DNA from: Roseateles toxinivorans
GTDB lineage: Bacteria; Pseudomonadota; Gammaproteobacteria; Burkholderiales; Burkholderiaceae_C
Reading direction: 5' to 3'
Length of the DNA: 64,000 nt
Assembly (NCBI RefSeq): GCF_004362525.1
Contig: NZ_SNXS01000002.1
Coordinates: 1,106,160 to 1,170,159, forward strand
Below are positions 42,154-50,663 of the stretch, in pieces. Made by a program: the position numbers and the translations under genes. The stretch's first letter is position 1. The number at the start of each line of letters is the position of its first letter. A model generated the notes under the pieces. That model did no database searches and was not told where the DNA came from. It was given only the letters and a program-made list of their open reading frames with translations.

Positions 42154-43187
42154 GTCGGTACCTTGTGGTGAACGAAGATGGGCGCGTGCAGATTGGCGGC
42201 GGGTTCATAGCGCAGATCATCGACGGCGGGCCAGGGCATGCCGCTGTGCAGGGCCTGCTGCAGCGCCGATTTTGCGATCAGCAGGGCCAGATCTTGCCCG
42301 GGGCAGGCGTGGGGGCCATGGCCGAAGGTCGAGGTGCCGGCGCCGGACAGCCTCACGATGATGCAGGCACCGGCCGGCAACAACGTGCCTGCCACTTCGA
42401 TCGCCTGCGGCGCAAAGCGGCGGGTGTGCCGGATTGGCGCATCGCGGCGGCAGACGCGCTTCAGCAGGGCCGCCCAGTCGGCATCGCGCTCGCGCATCCG
42501 GCCGGCGAGTTCGGCATCGCGGGCAAGCGCCACCAGGCCATTGCCCAAGAGGGCGGCCGTGGCCTCGAAGCTCTGCCAGATCAGGCCGGCCAGATTGGCC
42601 TGCACGTCTGAAGCATTGTCCCAGCCCTCGGCCTGGATGGCGCGCAGCAGGCTGCTGGGCGCGGCGGCCGCGATCAAGGCCTGCAGGGCCTGCGCCGCTT
42701 GATGTGCCGCCTGGGCCGCCGCCTCATCTGCGGCCGGCGCAAAGCCCTTGGCCAGTGCGCGCAGCAGCGGGGTCAGCGCGTCCGCCTGCTCGGCCGCAAT
42801 GCCCAGCATCTGCGCCATGCTGGAGGCGGGCGTGACCCACATCCAGTCGGCCCAACCATGAATGAGCCGGCGTGCGGCGGTGCTCTGCACCAGTGCCCGC
42901 CACTCGATCTGGTGTTCATAGCTCCAGCGCTGCAGCGCCGCCTGCAGCGCCGGTTTGCCGGCCTGGTGTGCCGCGCCATCGCTCATGCGCAGCCAGCGGC
43001 CGAACATTGCCCCGGCCGGCCCACCGACCAGGGCCTTGGGTATTGACTCGGCGGCGGGGCGCACGCGCAGGCCGCAGTGGTGCAGCACGGCCTGCACCGT
43101 GTCGGGATGGGCGGCGATCCAGTGCTGGCACTCGGCATCGAACTGCAGGCCGGTCTGCAACTGCTGCGGCATGGTGGAGGAGTTCAT
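42150..43187 (-). CDS. short cytochrome P450
   Basis: A 345-residue P450, about 50 residues shorter than usual. The haem-binding loop FGHGPHACPGQDLA with its Cys ligand is intact, and LIWQSFEATAALLGN fits the I helix. The K-helix ExxR motif is not recognisable (LLKRVCRRDAPIRHTRRFA has no Glu in place), and the meander NRDP...FxxxR stretch is missing between ACIIVRLSGAG and TSTFGHG. It may be a divergent or inactive enzyme. It is divergent from an ArsR gene 52 bases away. Confidence 0.82.
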   Translation of the reverse strand: MNSSTMPQQLQTGLQFDAECQHWIAAHPDTVQAVLHHCGLRVRPAAESIPKALVGGPAGAMFGRWLRMSDGAAHQAGKPALQAALQRWSYEHQIEWRALVQSTAARRLIHGWADWMWVTPASSMAQMLGIAAEQADALTPLLRALAKGFAPAADEAAAQAAHQAAQALQALIAAAAPSSLLRAIQAEGWDNASDVQANLAGLIWQSFEATAALLGNGLVALARDAELAGRMRERDADWAALLKRVCRRDAPIRHTRRFAPQAIEVAGTLLPAGACIIVRLSGAGTSTFGHGPHACPGQDLALLIAKSALQQALHSGMPWPAVDDLRYEPAANLHAPIFVHHKVPT

Positions 43188-43219
43188 GCGGGTCAGTATT
43201 GACTTGCCATCGCTGGTAC

Positions 43220-43239
43220 GCTTCGCCTAGCATCGAAGC
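43220..43239. promoter_or_regulatory. perfect dyad before the ArsR gene
   Basis: GCTTCG (43220-43225) and CGAAGC (43234-43239) form a perfect inverted repeat with an eight-base spacer, ending one base before the ATG of the ArsR-type gene. It also lies about 33 bases upstream of the P450 start. The position suits autoregulation and control of the P450/ABM pair. Confidence 0.5.
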
Positions 43240-43947
43240 ATGAATGCAGATCTGCAACTCTCGCTGGTGGCCGGCGCCATTGCCGACCCGGCCCGGGCCC
43301 GCATGCTGTGCTGCCTGATGGATGGCCATGCCCGCACCGCCACCGAGCTGGCGGCGGTGGGCGAAGTCGGCGCCTCCACGGCCAGCAGCCATCTGGCCAG
43401 GCTCAAGCAGCAGCATCTGGTGGAGGTGCTGGCCCAGGGCAAGCACCGCTATTTCAAGCTCGCCAGCCCCGAGGTGGCAAGGGCGCTGGAGGCGCTGCTG
43501 GTGCTGGCCGGCGTCAGCGCGCCGCGCTTCCAGCCCAGCACGCCGCAACCACTGCGCCTGGCCCGGCGCTGCTACGACCATCTGGCCGGGCGACTGGGCG
43601 TGCTCCTGCACGAGCATGCGCAGGCCCGGGCCTGGCTGGCCCCCGACGATGGCGCGGCCGAGGCCGGTGCCTACGCGCTGAGCCCGGCCGGCGAGCAGGC
43701 CCTGCAGGCGCTGGGTGTCGATGTGGTCGCGGCGCGAGCCAAACGCCGCCGCTTTGCCTGCGCCTGCCTGGACTGGAGCGAGCGCAAGCCGCATCTGGGC
43801 GGGGCGCTGGGTGCCGCCTGGTTGCAGCGCCTGTGCGAACAGGAGTGGTTGCAGCCCGAGCTCGACAGCCGCGGCCTGCGCCTGACGCGCAAGGGCCAGG
43901 CCCGGCTGGCGGAGCTGCTGGACGTCGAGGCCAGGAGCCTGCAGTAG
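43240..43947 (+). CDS. ArsR-family transcriptional regulator
   Basis: A 235-residue protein with an ArsR winged helix (ADPARARMLCCLMDGHARTATELAAVG, ASTASSHLARLKQQHLVEVLAQGKHRYFKL) at residues 10-95 and a C-terminal extension of about 130 residues (LARRCYDHLAGRLGVLL; FACACLDWSERKPHLGGALGAAWLQRL) known from the longer ArsR subgroup. No CxC metal site of the ArsR type is seen. It is divergent from the P450/ABM pair and convergent with the MneA gene three bases away. Confidence 0.9.
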   Translation: MNADLQLSLVAGAIADPARARMLCCLMDGHARTATELAAVGEVGASTASSHLARLKQQHLVEVLAQGKHRYFKLASPEVARALEALLVLAGVSAPRFQPSTPQPLRLARRCYDHLAGRLGVLLHEHAQARAWLAPDDGAAEAGAYALSPAGEQALQALGVDVVAARAKRRRFACACLDWSERKPHLGGALGAAWLQRLCEQEWLQPELDSRGLRLTRKGQARLAELLDVEARSLQ

Positions 43948-43950
43948 TCG

Positions 43951-44523
43951 CTAGAACAGCCGCCCGACGTTGAACAGCGTCAACACCCCCAGCACCGCAA
44001 AAATCAGCGCCGCCACGCCGTGCACGATGGGCATCGAGATGCGCTTGGCCAGCCCATCACCCAGCAGCACCACCGGCACATTGGCCAGCATCATGCCCAG
44101 GGTGCTGCCGCCGACGACGGCCAGCAGATCGGTGTAGCGGGCGGCCAGCGCCACGGTGGCGATCTGCGTCTTGTCGCCCATCTCGGCCAGGAAGAAAGCC
44201 AGCACCGTGGTGCCGAACACGCCGAACTTGTGATTGCTGCCCTCGGCCTCGTCGTCCAGCTTGTCGGGGATCAGCATCCAGCCGGCCATGGCCAGGAAGG
44301 ACAGTCCTATCACCCAGCGCAGCCAGTCCGGGCCCAGGGCCTTGGCAATCCAGTCGCCGACCAGGCCGGCAAGCGCATGATTGACCAGCGTGGCGACCAG
44401 GATGCCCAGAATGATGGGGATGGGCTTGCGAAAGCGCGCAGCCAGCAGCAGGGCCAGCAGCTGGGTCTTGTCCCCCATCTCGCCCAGGGCCACCACGCCG
44501 GTGGATATCAGGAAGGCTTCCAT
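43951..44523 (-). CDS. mneA: manganese exporter, UPF0016/TMEM165 family
   Basis: A 190-residue membrane protein with two homologous halves, each carrying the family motif ExGDKT/Q (VALGEMGDKTQLLALLLAARFR and FFLAEMGDKTQIATVALAARY) and about six helices. Members export Mn2+ (MneA in Vibrio). A yybP-ykoY manganese riboswitch precedes the gene, which strongly supports manganese as the substrate. The ATG at 44523 has GGAG eight bases upstream. Confidence 0.92.
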   Translation of the reverse strand: MEAFLISTGVVALGEMGDKTQLLALLLAARFRKPIPIILGILVATLVNHALAGLVGDWIAKALGPDWLRWVIGLSFLAMAGWMLIPDKLDDEAEGSNHKFGVFGTTVLAFFLAEMGDKTQIATVALAARYTDLLAVVGGSTLGMMLANVPVVLLGDGLAKRISMPIVHGVAALIFAVLGVLTLFNVGRLF

Positions 44524-44579
44524 TGAGTTCTCCAGGGCCGGATGCGAATACCAATGACCACACCGCTTCCCCGGCCCAA

Positions 44580-44725
44580 CCGGAGGCAGTGAGGTCAAAG
44601 GTCTTGCCAGGCCTCAGGCCGCATCCCATGGACACGGCTCAGGTGCTGCCCGCGCCATGATCCGGAGCGGATCAAGTGTGTTGACGCGGGCCTCTGCCAA
44701 TGCAGAGCGGCTACTCCCCAATGAC
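44580..44725 (-). promoter_or_regulatory. yybP-ykoY manganese riboswitch
   Basis: On the minus strand the leader begins with GGGGAGTAGCC (44709-44719), continues with GCCCGCGTCAACA and reaches GGCAAGACC (44600-44608), three landmarks of the yybP-ykoY aptamer, with several GC-rich helices between. The rest up to the mneA start (44524-44580) holds a GGGCCGGGG-rich hairpin, probably the expression platform. Boundaries are approximate. Confidence 0.85.
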
Positions 44726-44766
44726 GAGTGCTGGGGGTAGTTTAACAGTCCCCATCGGCCCCCCAA

Positions 44767-45618
44767 TCAGTAGCGGTACACGCCGCGGCCGCTCTTGCGG
44801 CCCAGCCAGCCGGCGGCGACCATTTCCTTGAGCAGCGGCGCCGGGCGGTACTTGGAGTCGGCGAACTCGTTGACATAGACCTCCATCACCGCCAGGCAGA
44901 CGTCCAGGCCAATCATGTCGGCCAGGGCCAGCGGACCGATGGGCTGGTTGCAGCCCAGCTTCATGCCGGCGTCTATGTCTTCCGGCGTGGCCAGGCCCTC
45001 GGCCAGCACGAAGAAGGCTTCGTTGATCATGGGCACCAGGATGCGGTTGACGACGAACCCGGGCGCGTTCTTGACCGTGATCGGCGACTTGCCGAGGCGC
45101 TCCGACAGCGCCTTGACCGCGTCGTGCGTGGCGTCGCTGGTCTGCAGGCCGCGGATGATCTCCACCAGGGCCATCATCGGCACCGGGTTGAAGAAGTGCA
45201 TGCCGATGAAACGGTCGGCGCGCTGGGTGGCTGCGGCCAGCTTGGTGATGGAGATCGACGAGGTGTTGGTGGCGACTATCACCTCGGGCGCCAGCAGCGC
45301 GTCGAGCTGCTGCAGGATCTTCACCTTTAGCGCCTCGTTCTCGGTCGCCGCCTCGATCACCAGCTGGGCGCCAGTCAGCGCCGCATAGTCGGTGCTGGTG
45401 GTGATCAGGGCCAGGGCGGCGTCCTTGTCGGCGGCGGAGATCTTTTCCTTCTTGATCAACCGGTCCAGGCTGCCGGCCACGGTGGCCAGGCCGCGCTGCA
45501 CGGCGGCCTCGTTGATGTCGACCATCACCACCTGGATGCCGCGCGCCGCGCAGGCCTGCGCGATGCCGTTGCCCATGGTGCCGGCACCGATGATGCCCAC
45601 GGTTTGAATTGTGCTCAT
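44767..45618 (-). CDS. 3-hydroxybutyryl-CoA dehydrogenase
   Basis: A 283-residue NAD(P)-dependent enzyme that interconverts acetoacetyl-CoA and 3-hydroxybutyryl-CoA. The Rossmann motif VGIIGAGTMGNGIAQACA starts at residue 6; HFFNPVPMMALVEII with the catalytic His and GFVVNRILVPMINEAF are family signatures; PIGPLALADMIGLDV follows. Length matches Hbd/PaaH short forms. The ATG at 45618 follows AAGGAG. No other beta-oxidation gene is adjacent. Confidence 0.93.
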   Translation of the reverse strand: MSTIQTVGIIGAGTMGNGIAQACAARGIQVVMVDINEAAVQRGLATVAGSLDRLIKKEKISAADKDAALALITTSTDYAALTGAQLVIEAATENEALKVKILQQLDALLAPEVIVATNTSSISITKLAAATQRADRFIGMHFFNPVPMMALVEIIRGLQTSDATHDAVKALSERLGKSPITVKNAPGFVVNRILVPMINEAFFVLAEGLATPEDIDAGMKLGCNQPIGPLALADMIGLDVCLAVMEVYVNEFADSKYRPAPLLKEMVAAGWLGRKSGRGVYRY

Positions 45619-45726
45619 GCTGAACTCCTTGCTGCTTGAAATCAAGTGCGCACTGTAGCTGCCATGCGGGGACTGCTGTCACCAATCCCGCCGACAATAG
45701 CGCCTCAAAGGAGAGTGACCGCACCG

Positions 45727-46917
45727 ATGAGCCTGGACATCCCGACCCTGATGTTGACCCTGCTGCTGGGGTATTTGCTGTTGTCCATCGTGTTGGCCGT
45801 GGCGCTAGGCGGGCGTCGCCACGACCAGGAACTGCGCAGCTGGACCCTGGGCTCCTGGGCCCTGCTGGGCGGCTTCCTGATGCTGACGGCGCGTGTGTGG
45901 GTGCCGATGCCGGTGTCGGTGCTGGGTGGCAATAGCCTGATACTGCTGGGCATGTGCCTGCACACTGAGGCGCTGTACCGCTTCTTGCTGGACAAACCGG
46001 CGCCGCGCTGGGTCTGGGGGATTCTGGGCGGCGGCATGGTGATGCTGCTGGCGGTCATGTTCCAGCCGCTGAGCCAGCGCTCGCCGGTGATTTCTGCCAT
46101 GCTGGGCCTTGCCTTGCTGCCAGGTGTGCATGTGATCTGGGTGCATGGCCGGCGAGCGGAGCGCTCGCTGCGCACGGTCGGCGTGACCTTGGCCCTGGCC
46201 GCACTGGTCCTGATGTTTCGCGGCGTGCATGGCCTCGTCAGCCCGCATGTCTATGCCAGCCTGACCCACTCCAGCCTGAGTCAGGGGCTGACCTTTCTGA
46301 TTGCCTTCCTGTGCCTGCTGGGCGCAGGTTTCGGCTTTGTGCTGGCCAGCTTCGAGCGGCTCGCGCAGCGCATGGAGGTGCTGGCCACGGTCGATGGTCT
46401 GACCGGGTCCATGAATCGCGCCACCACCGACACCATGCTGGCCCATGCCCTCGCGCGCTGCCGGCGCGAAGGTCAGCCGCTGGCCTTTGTGGCCCTGGAC
46501 CTCGACCACTTCAAGCGCATCAACGACCTGCACGGCCACAGCACCGGGGACGCCGTGCTGCGCGCCTTCGTCGCGACGGTGAAGCTGCGCCTGCGCGCCG
46601 GCGATGTGGTCGGCCGTCTCGGCGGCGAGGAGTTCGGCCTGGTCCTGCCCAACACAGGGGCGGCCGGAGCCGAGCATGTGGCGGAGGCTGTGCGCCGGGC
46701 GATCGAGAAGATGCAGGTGTCCAATGCCGATGGGCAGCTGGTGCCGGTCACGGTGTCGGCCGGCGTGGCCGTGGCACCTGCAGGCCCCGGGGTCAGCGGC
46801 GAGCAGCTCTACCGCGAAGCCGACCGGGCGCTGTACCGGGCCAAGGCCCTGGGGCGCAATCGCGTCGAGCCCAGCGAGGCGGTGGGCTCGGGCCTGTTCG
46901 AGACGGCACAGGCCTGA
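45727..46917 (+). CDS. membrane-bound diguanylate cyclase
   Basis: A 396-residue protein with about six N-terminal hydrophobic helices (residues 5-210) and a C-terminal GGDEF domain that makes c-di-GMP. The active-site motif reads GGEEF (RLGGEEFGLVLPNTGA), and an RxxD inhibitory site (RAGD) lies five residues before it, so product inhibition is expected. The substrate-binding DHFKRINDLHGHSTGDAVL is intact. The membrane part has no recognised sensor name. It precedes a hybrid kinase gene by 56 bases. Confidence 0.9.
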   Translation: MSLDIPTLMLTLLLGYLLLSIVLAVALGGRRHDQELRSWTLGSWALLGGFLMLTARVWVPMPVSVLGGNSLILLGMCLHTEALYRFLLDKPAPRWVWGILGGGMVMLLAVMFQPLSQRSPVISAMLGLALLPGVHVIWVHGRRAERSLRTVGVTLALAALVLMFRGVHGLVSPHVYASLTHSSLSQGLTFLIAFLCLLGAGFGFVLASFERLAQRMEVLATVDGLTGSMNRATTDTMLAHALARCRREGQPLAFVALDLDHFKRINDLHGHSTGDAVLRAFVATVKLRLRAGDVVGRLGGEEFGLVLPNTGAAGAEHVAEAVRRAIEKMQVSNADGQLVPVTVSAGVAVAPAGPGVSGEQLYREADRALYRAKALGRNRVEPSEAVGSGLFETAQA

Positions 46918-46973
46918 GGTCCAAGTGTGACTTTTGGCCGCCTCGGCGGCCAGGCGAGGGCCGAAAATGCCGC

Positions 46974-49667
46974 ATGACACCGGCCCTGCCTCCTACGCTG
47001 CTGCAGACATTGCTGGATGCCCTGCCGCTGCGCCTGACGCTTAAAACCGAGCAGGGGCGGCTGCTGTGGCTGAACCGGGCTGCGGCCGAGGCACTGGGCG
47101 CAACCGCCGCCGAGTTGCTGGGCCGCGCCGAGCAGGATTTGCTGCCTGAGGCCACCTGGCTTGCGCAGAGTCTGATCGAGGCCGGCCTGCTCACCGACGG
47201 CCCGGCCGATGTGCGCGACGAGTTCGACGCCGCAGCGAGCCGCCGCTGGCGTGTCACCCGGCTCGCGCTCAGCGGGGCCGAGGGCGAGCGCCTGCTGCTG
47301 CGCTGCGTGGCCGACGCCGGCCAGCTGCCCGATACCCTGTCGCTGAGTGAGGCGCACGCGCCCGGGGCCTGGCGCAGCCTGATCGACCAACTGCCCTTCG
47401 GCCTGTCGCTGAAGACGGCCGCAGGTGAGCTGAAGCTGGTCAACCGCTACACCGCCCAGCGCGTCGGCCAGACGCCGCAGCAGCTGGAGGGGCGCACGAT
47501 GGCGGCCGTCTCCACGCTGGTGCAGCAGCAGATGGCGGGGCTGGACGCCCAGGTGCTGGCCACCGGTGGACCGGTCAGCGCCGATTTCGAAACCCGCCAG
47601 GCCTTCGGCCTTGATGAGGAGCGCTTCCAGCGCGTGTCCAAGTCCCTGGTCGAGCTGCCGGGCTTTGCCACGCCGCTGATATTGACGACCACGGTCGAGG
47701 TCACCGATCTGCGCCGCGCCGAGCAGCAGGCCCAGCGCAGCATGGAGCTGTTGCGGGCGGTGACCGACACCTCGCCCAGCATGGTGTCCGTCAAGGACCC
47801 GGACCAGCGCTATGTGCTGGTGAACCGCGTCTACTGCGAGATCTGCGGCCTCAGCGAGGCCGAGATGTTGGGCCGCACGCCCTTTGAGGTGCACCCCAAC
47901 CACGCCGAGGTGCAGCGCTGGGTGGAGGCCGATCGCCGGGTGCTGGAAACCGGCGCCACCCACGAGCAGGAAGACCATATGGTGGTGGGCGGCGTGGAGC
48001 GGGTGGTCTGGTCGATCAAGCGCCCGCTGCGCCTGGCAGATGGCAGGCTGCAGGTGCTGTGCGTGGCCACCGACATCACCGCCATGCGCCTGGCCGAGTC
48101 GGCCCTGCGCGACGCGCTGCGGCGCGCCGAGCAGGCCAGCGAGGCCAAGAGCCGCTTTCTGGCCAATATCAGCCACGAAATCCGCACCCCGATCAACGGC
48201 ATGATGGGCATGACCGACCTGGTGCTGGCCTCGCCCTTGCAGCCACGCCAGCGCGAGTACCTTCAGGTGGCGCGGACCTCGGCCGATGCGCTGCTGGCCA
48301 TCGTCAACGAGGTGCTGGATCTGTCCAAGATCGACGCGGGTGCCATGGGCATCGAGCGCCTGCGCTTCGATCTGCATGCCTTGCTGCGCGAGCTCAGCCA
48401 GTCCGCCGCGAGCACGGCCCATGCCAAGGGACTGGACTTCGAACTGCAGCTCTCACCCGAGCTGCCGCGCTGGGTCCTGGGCGACCCGGTGCGGCTGCGC
48501 CAGGTCCTGGCCAATCTGCTGGGCAATGCCTGCAAGTTCACCGAACAGGGGCACGTCTTGCTGACGGTGATGCCCGGCCCGCAGTGGACCACCGGATTCA
48601 TCGTTCGCGATACCGGCCCCGGCATTGCGCCGGACCGCCGTCAACGGGTGTTCGAGGCCTTTGCCCAGGGCGATGACTCGACCACGCGGCGCTATGGAGG
48701 CACCGGCCTGGGCCTGACCATCAGCCAGCGACTGGTCGAACTGATGGGTGGGCGGCTGCGGCTGGACAGCGTGGATGGCCAGGGCAGCAGCTTCGAGTTC
48801 GCGCTGGCCCTGCCGGGCGATCCGGGCGAGCCTGGTGCACCCGCCCAGCCGCTGGCGGGCCGGCGCATCGCCTGGCTGGCGCTGCGGCGGCCCGGCTCGG
48901 ACTTTCTACCTCAGCTGCTGCGTGGCTTCGGTGCCCGGGTGCAGCGGATCGAGGCCGAGGCTGAGGGCGGTGGACCGGTACACACGGCGGCGGCACTGGA
49001 AGACTTCGACACCCTGGTGCTTGACTGCGCATCGGTCTCGACCCTGCCCGAGGCGGTGCAGTCGCTGCTGCGCGGCTGGCAGGCGCTCCTGCCGCTGCGC
49101 CGTCTGCTGGTCTTGCAGCGGCTGGACCTGGGTCTGAATGCGGCCGCGCCGGGCATGGGGCGCCTGCAACGCCTGGCCCTGCCGGTGCTGCCGCTGGATC
49201 TGCTGCGGGCCTTGCAGGGTCACACCGACGAGGGCTCGGCCGGCCCTCCGATGCCTGGGCCGGGCCGTGCCGATGAAGGCCTGCTGCGGGGCATGACGGT
49301 GCTGCTGGCCGAGGACAATCTTGTCAATCGCCTGGTGGTGCAGGCGGTGCTGGAGCGCCTGGGTGGCAGCCTGACCCTGGCTGAGGACGGGGCGCAGGCC
49401 TGGCAGCTGCTGCAGCACCGGCGCTTCGACCTGGTGTTGATGGACATCCAGATGCCGCGGCTCGATGGCGTCGAGGTGCTGGCGCGCCGACGCGCGCTGG
49501 AGGCTGCGCAAGGCCTGCCACCGGCCCGTGTCATCGCCATGACCGCCCATGCCATGCAGGGCGACCGCGAGCGCTTTCTGGCCAGCGGCTTCGACGCCTA
49601 TCTCAGCAAACCCTTCTCGATCGAGCAGCTCGCGGCCGAGATCGTGCGCATGGCCCCCCTTGCCTGA
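46974..49667 (+). CDS. hybrid sensor histidine kinase with PAS domains
   Basis: An 897-residue cytosolic kinase. Three PAS-like regions are seen at about 10-110, 125-250 and 255-375 (LPLRLTLKTEQGRLLWLNRA; LPFGLSLKTAAGELKLVN; SPSMVSVKDPDQRYVLVNR). Then come DHp with His401 (FLANISHEIRTPINGMMG), HATPase (LLGNACKFTEQG, DTGPGIAPD, GTGLGLTISQRLVELMGG), a degenerate receiver-like segment (670-770) and a true receiver with Asp824 (LVLMDIQMPRLDGVEVL). No transmembrane helix and no Hpt domain, so an outside Hpt is needed. The start at 46974 is the first ATG giving a PAS at the N terminus. Confidence 0.88.
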   Translation: MTPALPPTLLQTLLDALPLRLTLKTEQGRLLWLNRAAAEALGATAAELLGRAEQDLLPEATWLAQSLIEAGLLTDGPADVRDEFDAAASRRWRVTRLALSGAEGERLLLRCVADAGQLPDTLSLSEAHAPGAWRSLIDQLPFGLSLKTAAGELKLVNRYTAQRVGQTPQQLEGRTMAAVSTLVQQQMAGLDAQVLATGGPVSADFETRQAFGLDEERFQRVSKSLVELPGFATPLILTTTVEVTDLRRAEQQAQRSMELLRAVTDTSPSMVSVKDPDQRYVLVNRVYCEICGLSEAEMLGRTPFEVHPNHAEVQRWVEADRRVLETGATHEQEDHMVVGGVERVVWSIKRPLRLADGRLQVLCVATDITAMRLAESALRDALRRAEQASEAKSRFLANISHEIRTPINGMMGMTDLVLASPLQPRQREYLQVARTSADALLAIVNEVLDLSKIDAGAMGIERLRFDLHALLRELSQSAASTAHAKGLDFELQLSPELPRWVLGDPVRLRQVLANLLGNACKFTEQGHVLLTVMPGPQWTTGFIVRDTGPGIAPDRRQRVFEAFAQGDDSTTRRYGGTGLGLTISQRLVELMGGRLRLDSVDGQGSSFEFALALPGDPGEPGAPAQPLAGRRIAWLALRRPGSDFLPQLLRGFGARVQRIEAEAEGGGPVHTAAALEDFDTLVLDCASVSTLPEAVQSLLRGWQALLPLRRLLVLQRLDLGLNAAAPGMGRLQRLALPVLPLDLLRALQGHTDEGSAGPPMPGPGRADEGLLRGMTVLLAEDNLVNRLVVQAVLERLGGSLTLAEDGAQAWQLLQHRRFDLVLMDIQMPRLDGVEVLARRRALEAAQGLPPARVIAMTAHAMQGDRERFLASGFDAYLSKPFSIEQLAAEIVRMAPLA

Positions 49668-49714
49668 GGGTTAGAGCCCGTGTTACCGGGGCTTACACGG
49701 GCCTAGAATGAACC

Positions 49715-50653
49715 ATGATCTCGATGCAAGGTGTGCCCTCCGCGCTGATAGCCAGGAATGAGTCCTGGGTGCGCAAACAGGCTTCGGCCCTGGTGCGCCA
49801 CCTGCCGGCGAATGTCGAGAAGGCCGATCTGATACAGGTCGGCTTGATTGCCGTGGCCCAGGCGGCGATGGGCTTCGAGTGGGAGGGCGACCGCGAGACC
49901 GAGGAGGCCAAGGAGGCTTTCGTGCGCTATGCCCGCATGCGCGTCAAGGGCGCCATGCTCGATGAGCTGCGCCAGATGGACCACCTCGGCCGCGCCCAGC
50001 GGCGCAAGGTCAAGGTCATACAGATCGCCCAGGAGCGCTGGCGCTCCACCCATGGCAGTGACGCCGGCCTGGCCGAGCTCAGCGAAGTCTGCGGCATGAG
50101 CATCGCCGAGATCGCCGAGCTGGAACAGGCCGACGAGCAGGGCCGCACCCGCAGCAGCAGCGCCGAGGATGACGACGATGCCTCGGACGGCATCTCGCCC
50201 GAGCGCTTCCACCCCGCCACCCCTCAGGACGAGGTCGAGGCCCGGGTCGACACTGCCATCGTGATGCGTCGCCTGGAGAGTTTTTTTGCCCAGCTGCCCG
50301 AGCGCGAGCGGCTGATCATCGACTCCTATATGGGCGTGGGCCTGACGCCCACCGAACTGGCGGCCTCGCTGAAGGTCAGCCCCTCACGGGTGTCCCAGGT
50401 CTACAGTCGCCTGCTGGGCCGCATTGCCGACCACTTCGGCAATGGCGAGCAGGTCCAGAACCGGGGCGTTGATCGCTTGGCCACCAGCAAGTCGGGGCCA
50501 GGTTTTGCCGATCTGGTGGCACGGCGCGAACAGGAGCTGCAGCTGGCACCCGATCAGGGGCCATGGGGCAAGCTGATGGAAGATGTGCTGACCAAGCCGC
50601 TGGTACGCCGCCGCGGCGGCCCGGGCGGCGGGCACACGGCCTCGGCGAACTAG
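49715..50653 (+). CDS. FliA-like sigma-70 family factor
   Basis: A 312-residue sigma factor. Region 2 (ADLIQVGLIAVAQAAMGF...FVRYARMRVKGAMLDELRQMDHLGRAQRRKV) is of the FliA/sigma-28 type, region 3 follows, then an acidic insert (EDDDDASDG), and region 4 (LPERERLIIDSYMGVGLTPTELAASLKVSPSRVSQVYSRLL). A C-terminal tail of about 75 residues, ending Gly-rich, is longer than in FliA. No flagellar genes are near; neighbours are signalling kinases. It may be a FliA paralogue for another regulon. Confidence 0.85.
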   Translation: MISMQGVPSALIARNESWVRKQASALVRHLPANVEKADLIQVGLIAVAQAAMGFEWEGDRETEEAKEAFVRYARMRVKGAMLDELRQMDHLGRAQRRKVKVIQIAQERWRSTHGSDAGLAELSEVCGMSIAEIAELEQADEQGRTRSSSAEDDDDASDGISPERFHPATPQDEVEARVDTAIVMRRLESFFAQLPERERLIIDSYMGVGLTPTELAASLKVSPSRVSQVYSRLLGRIADHFGNGEQVQNRGVDRLATSKSGPGFADLVARREQELQLAPDQGPWGKLMEDVLTKPLVRRRGGPGGGHTASAN

Positions 50654-50663
50654 CTGCACCGCC

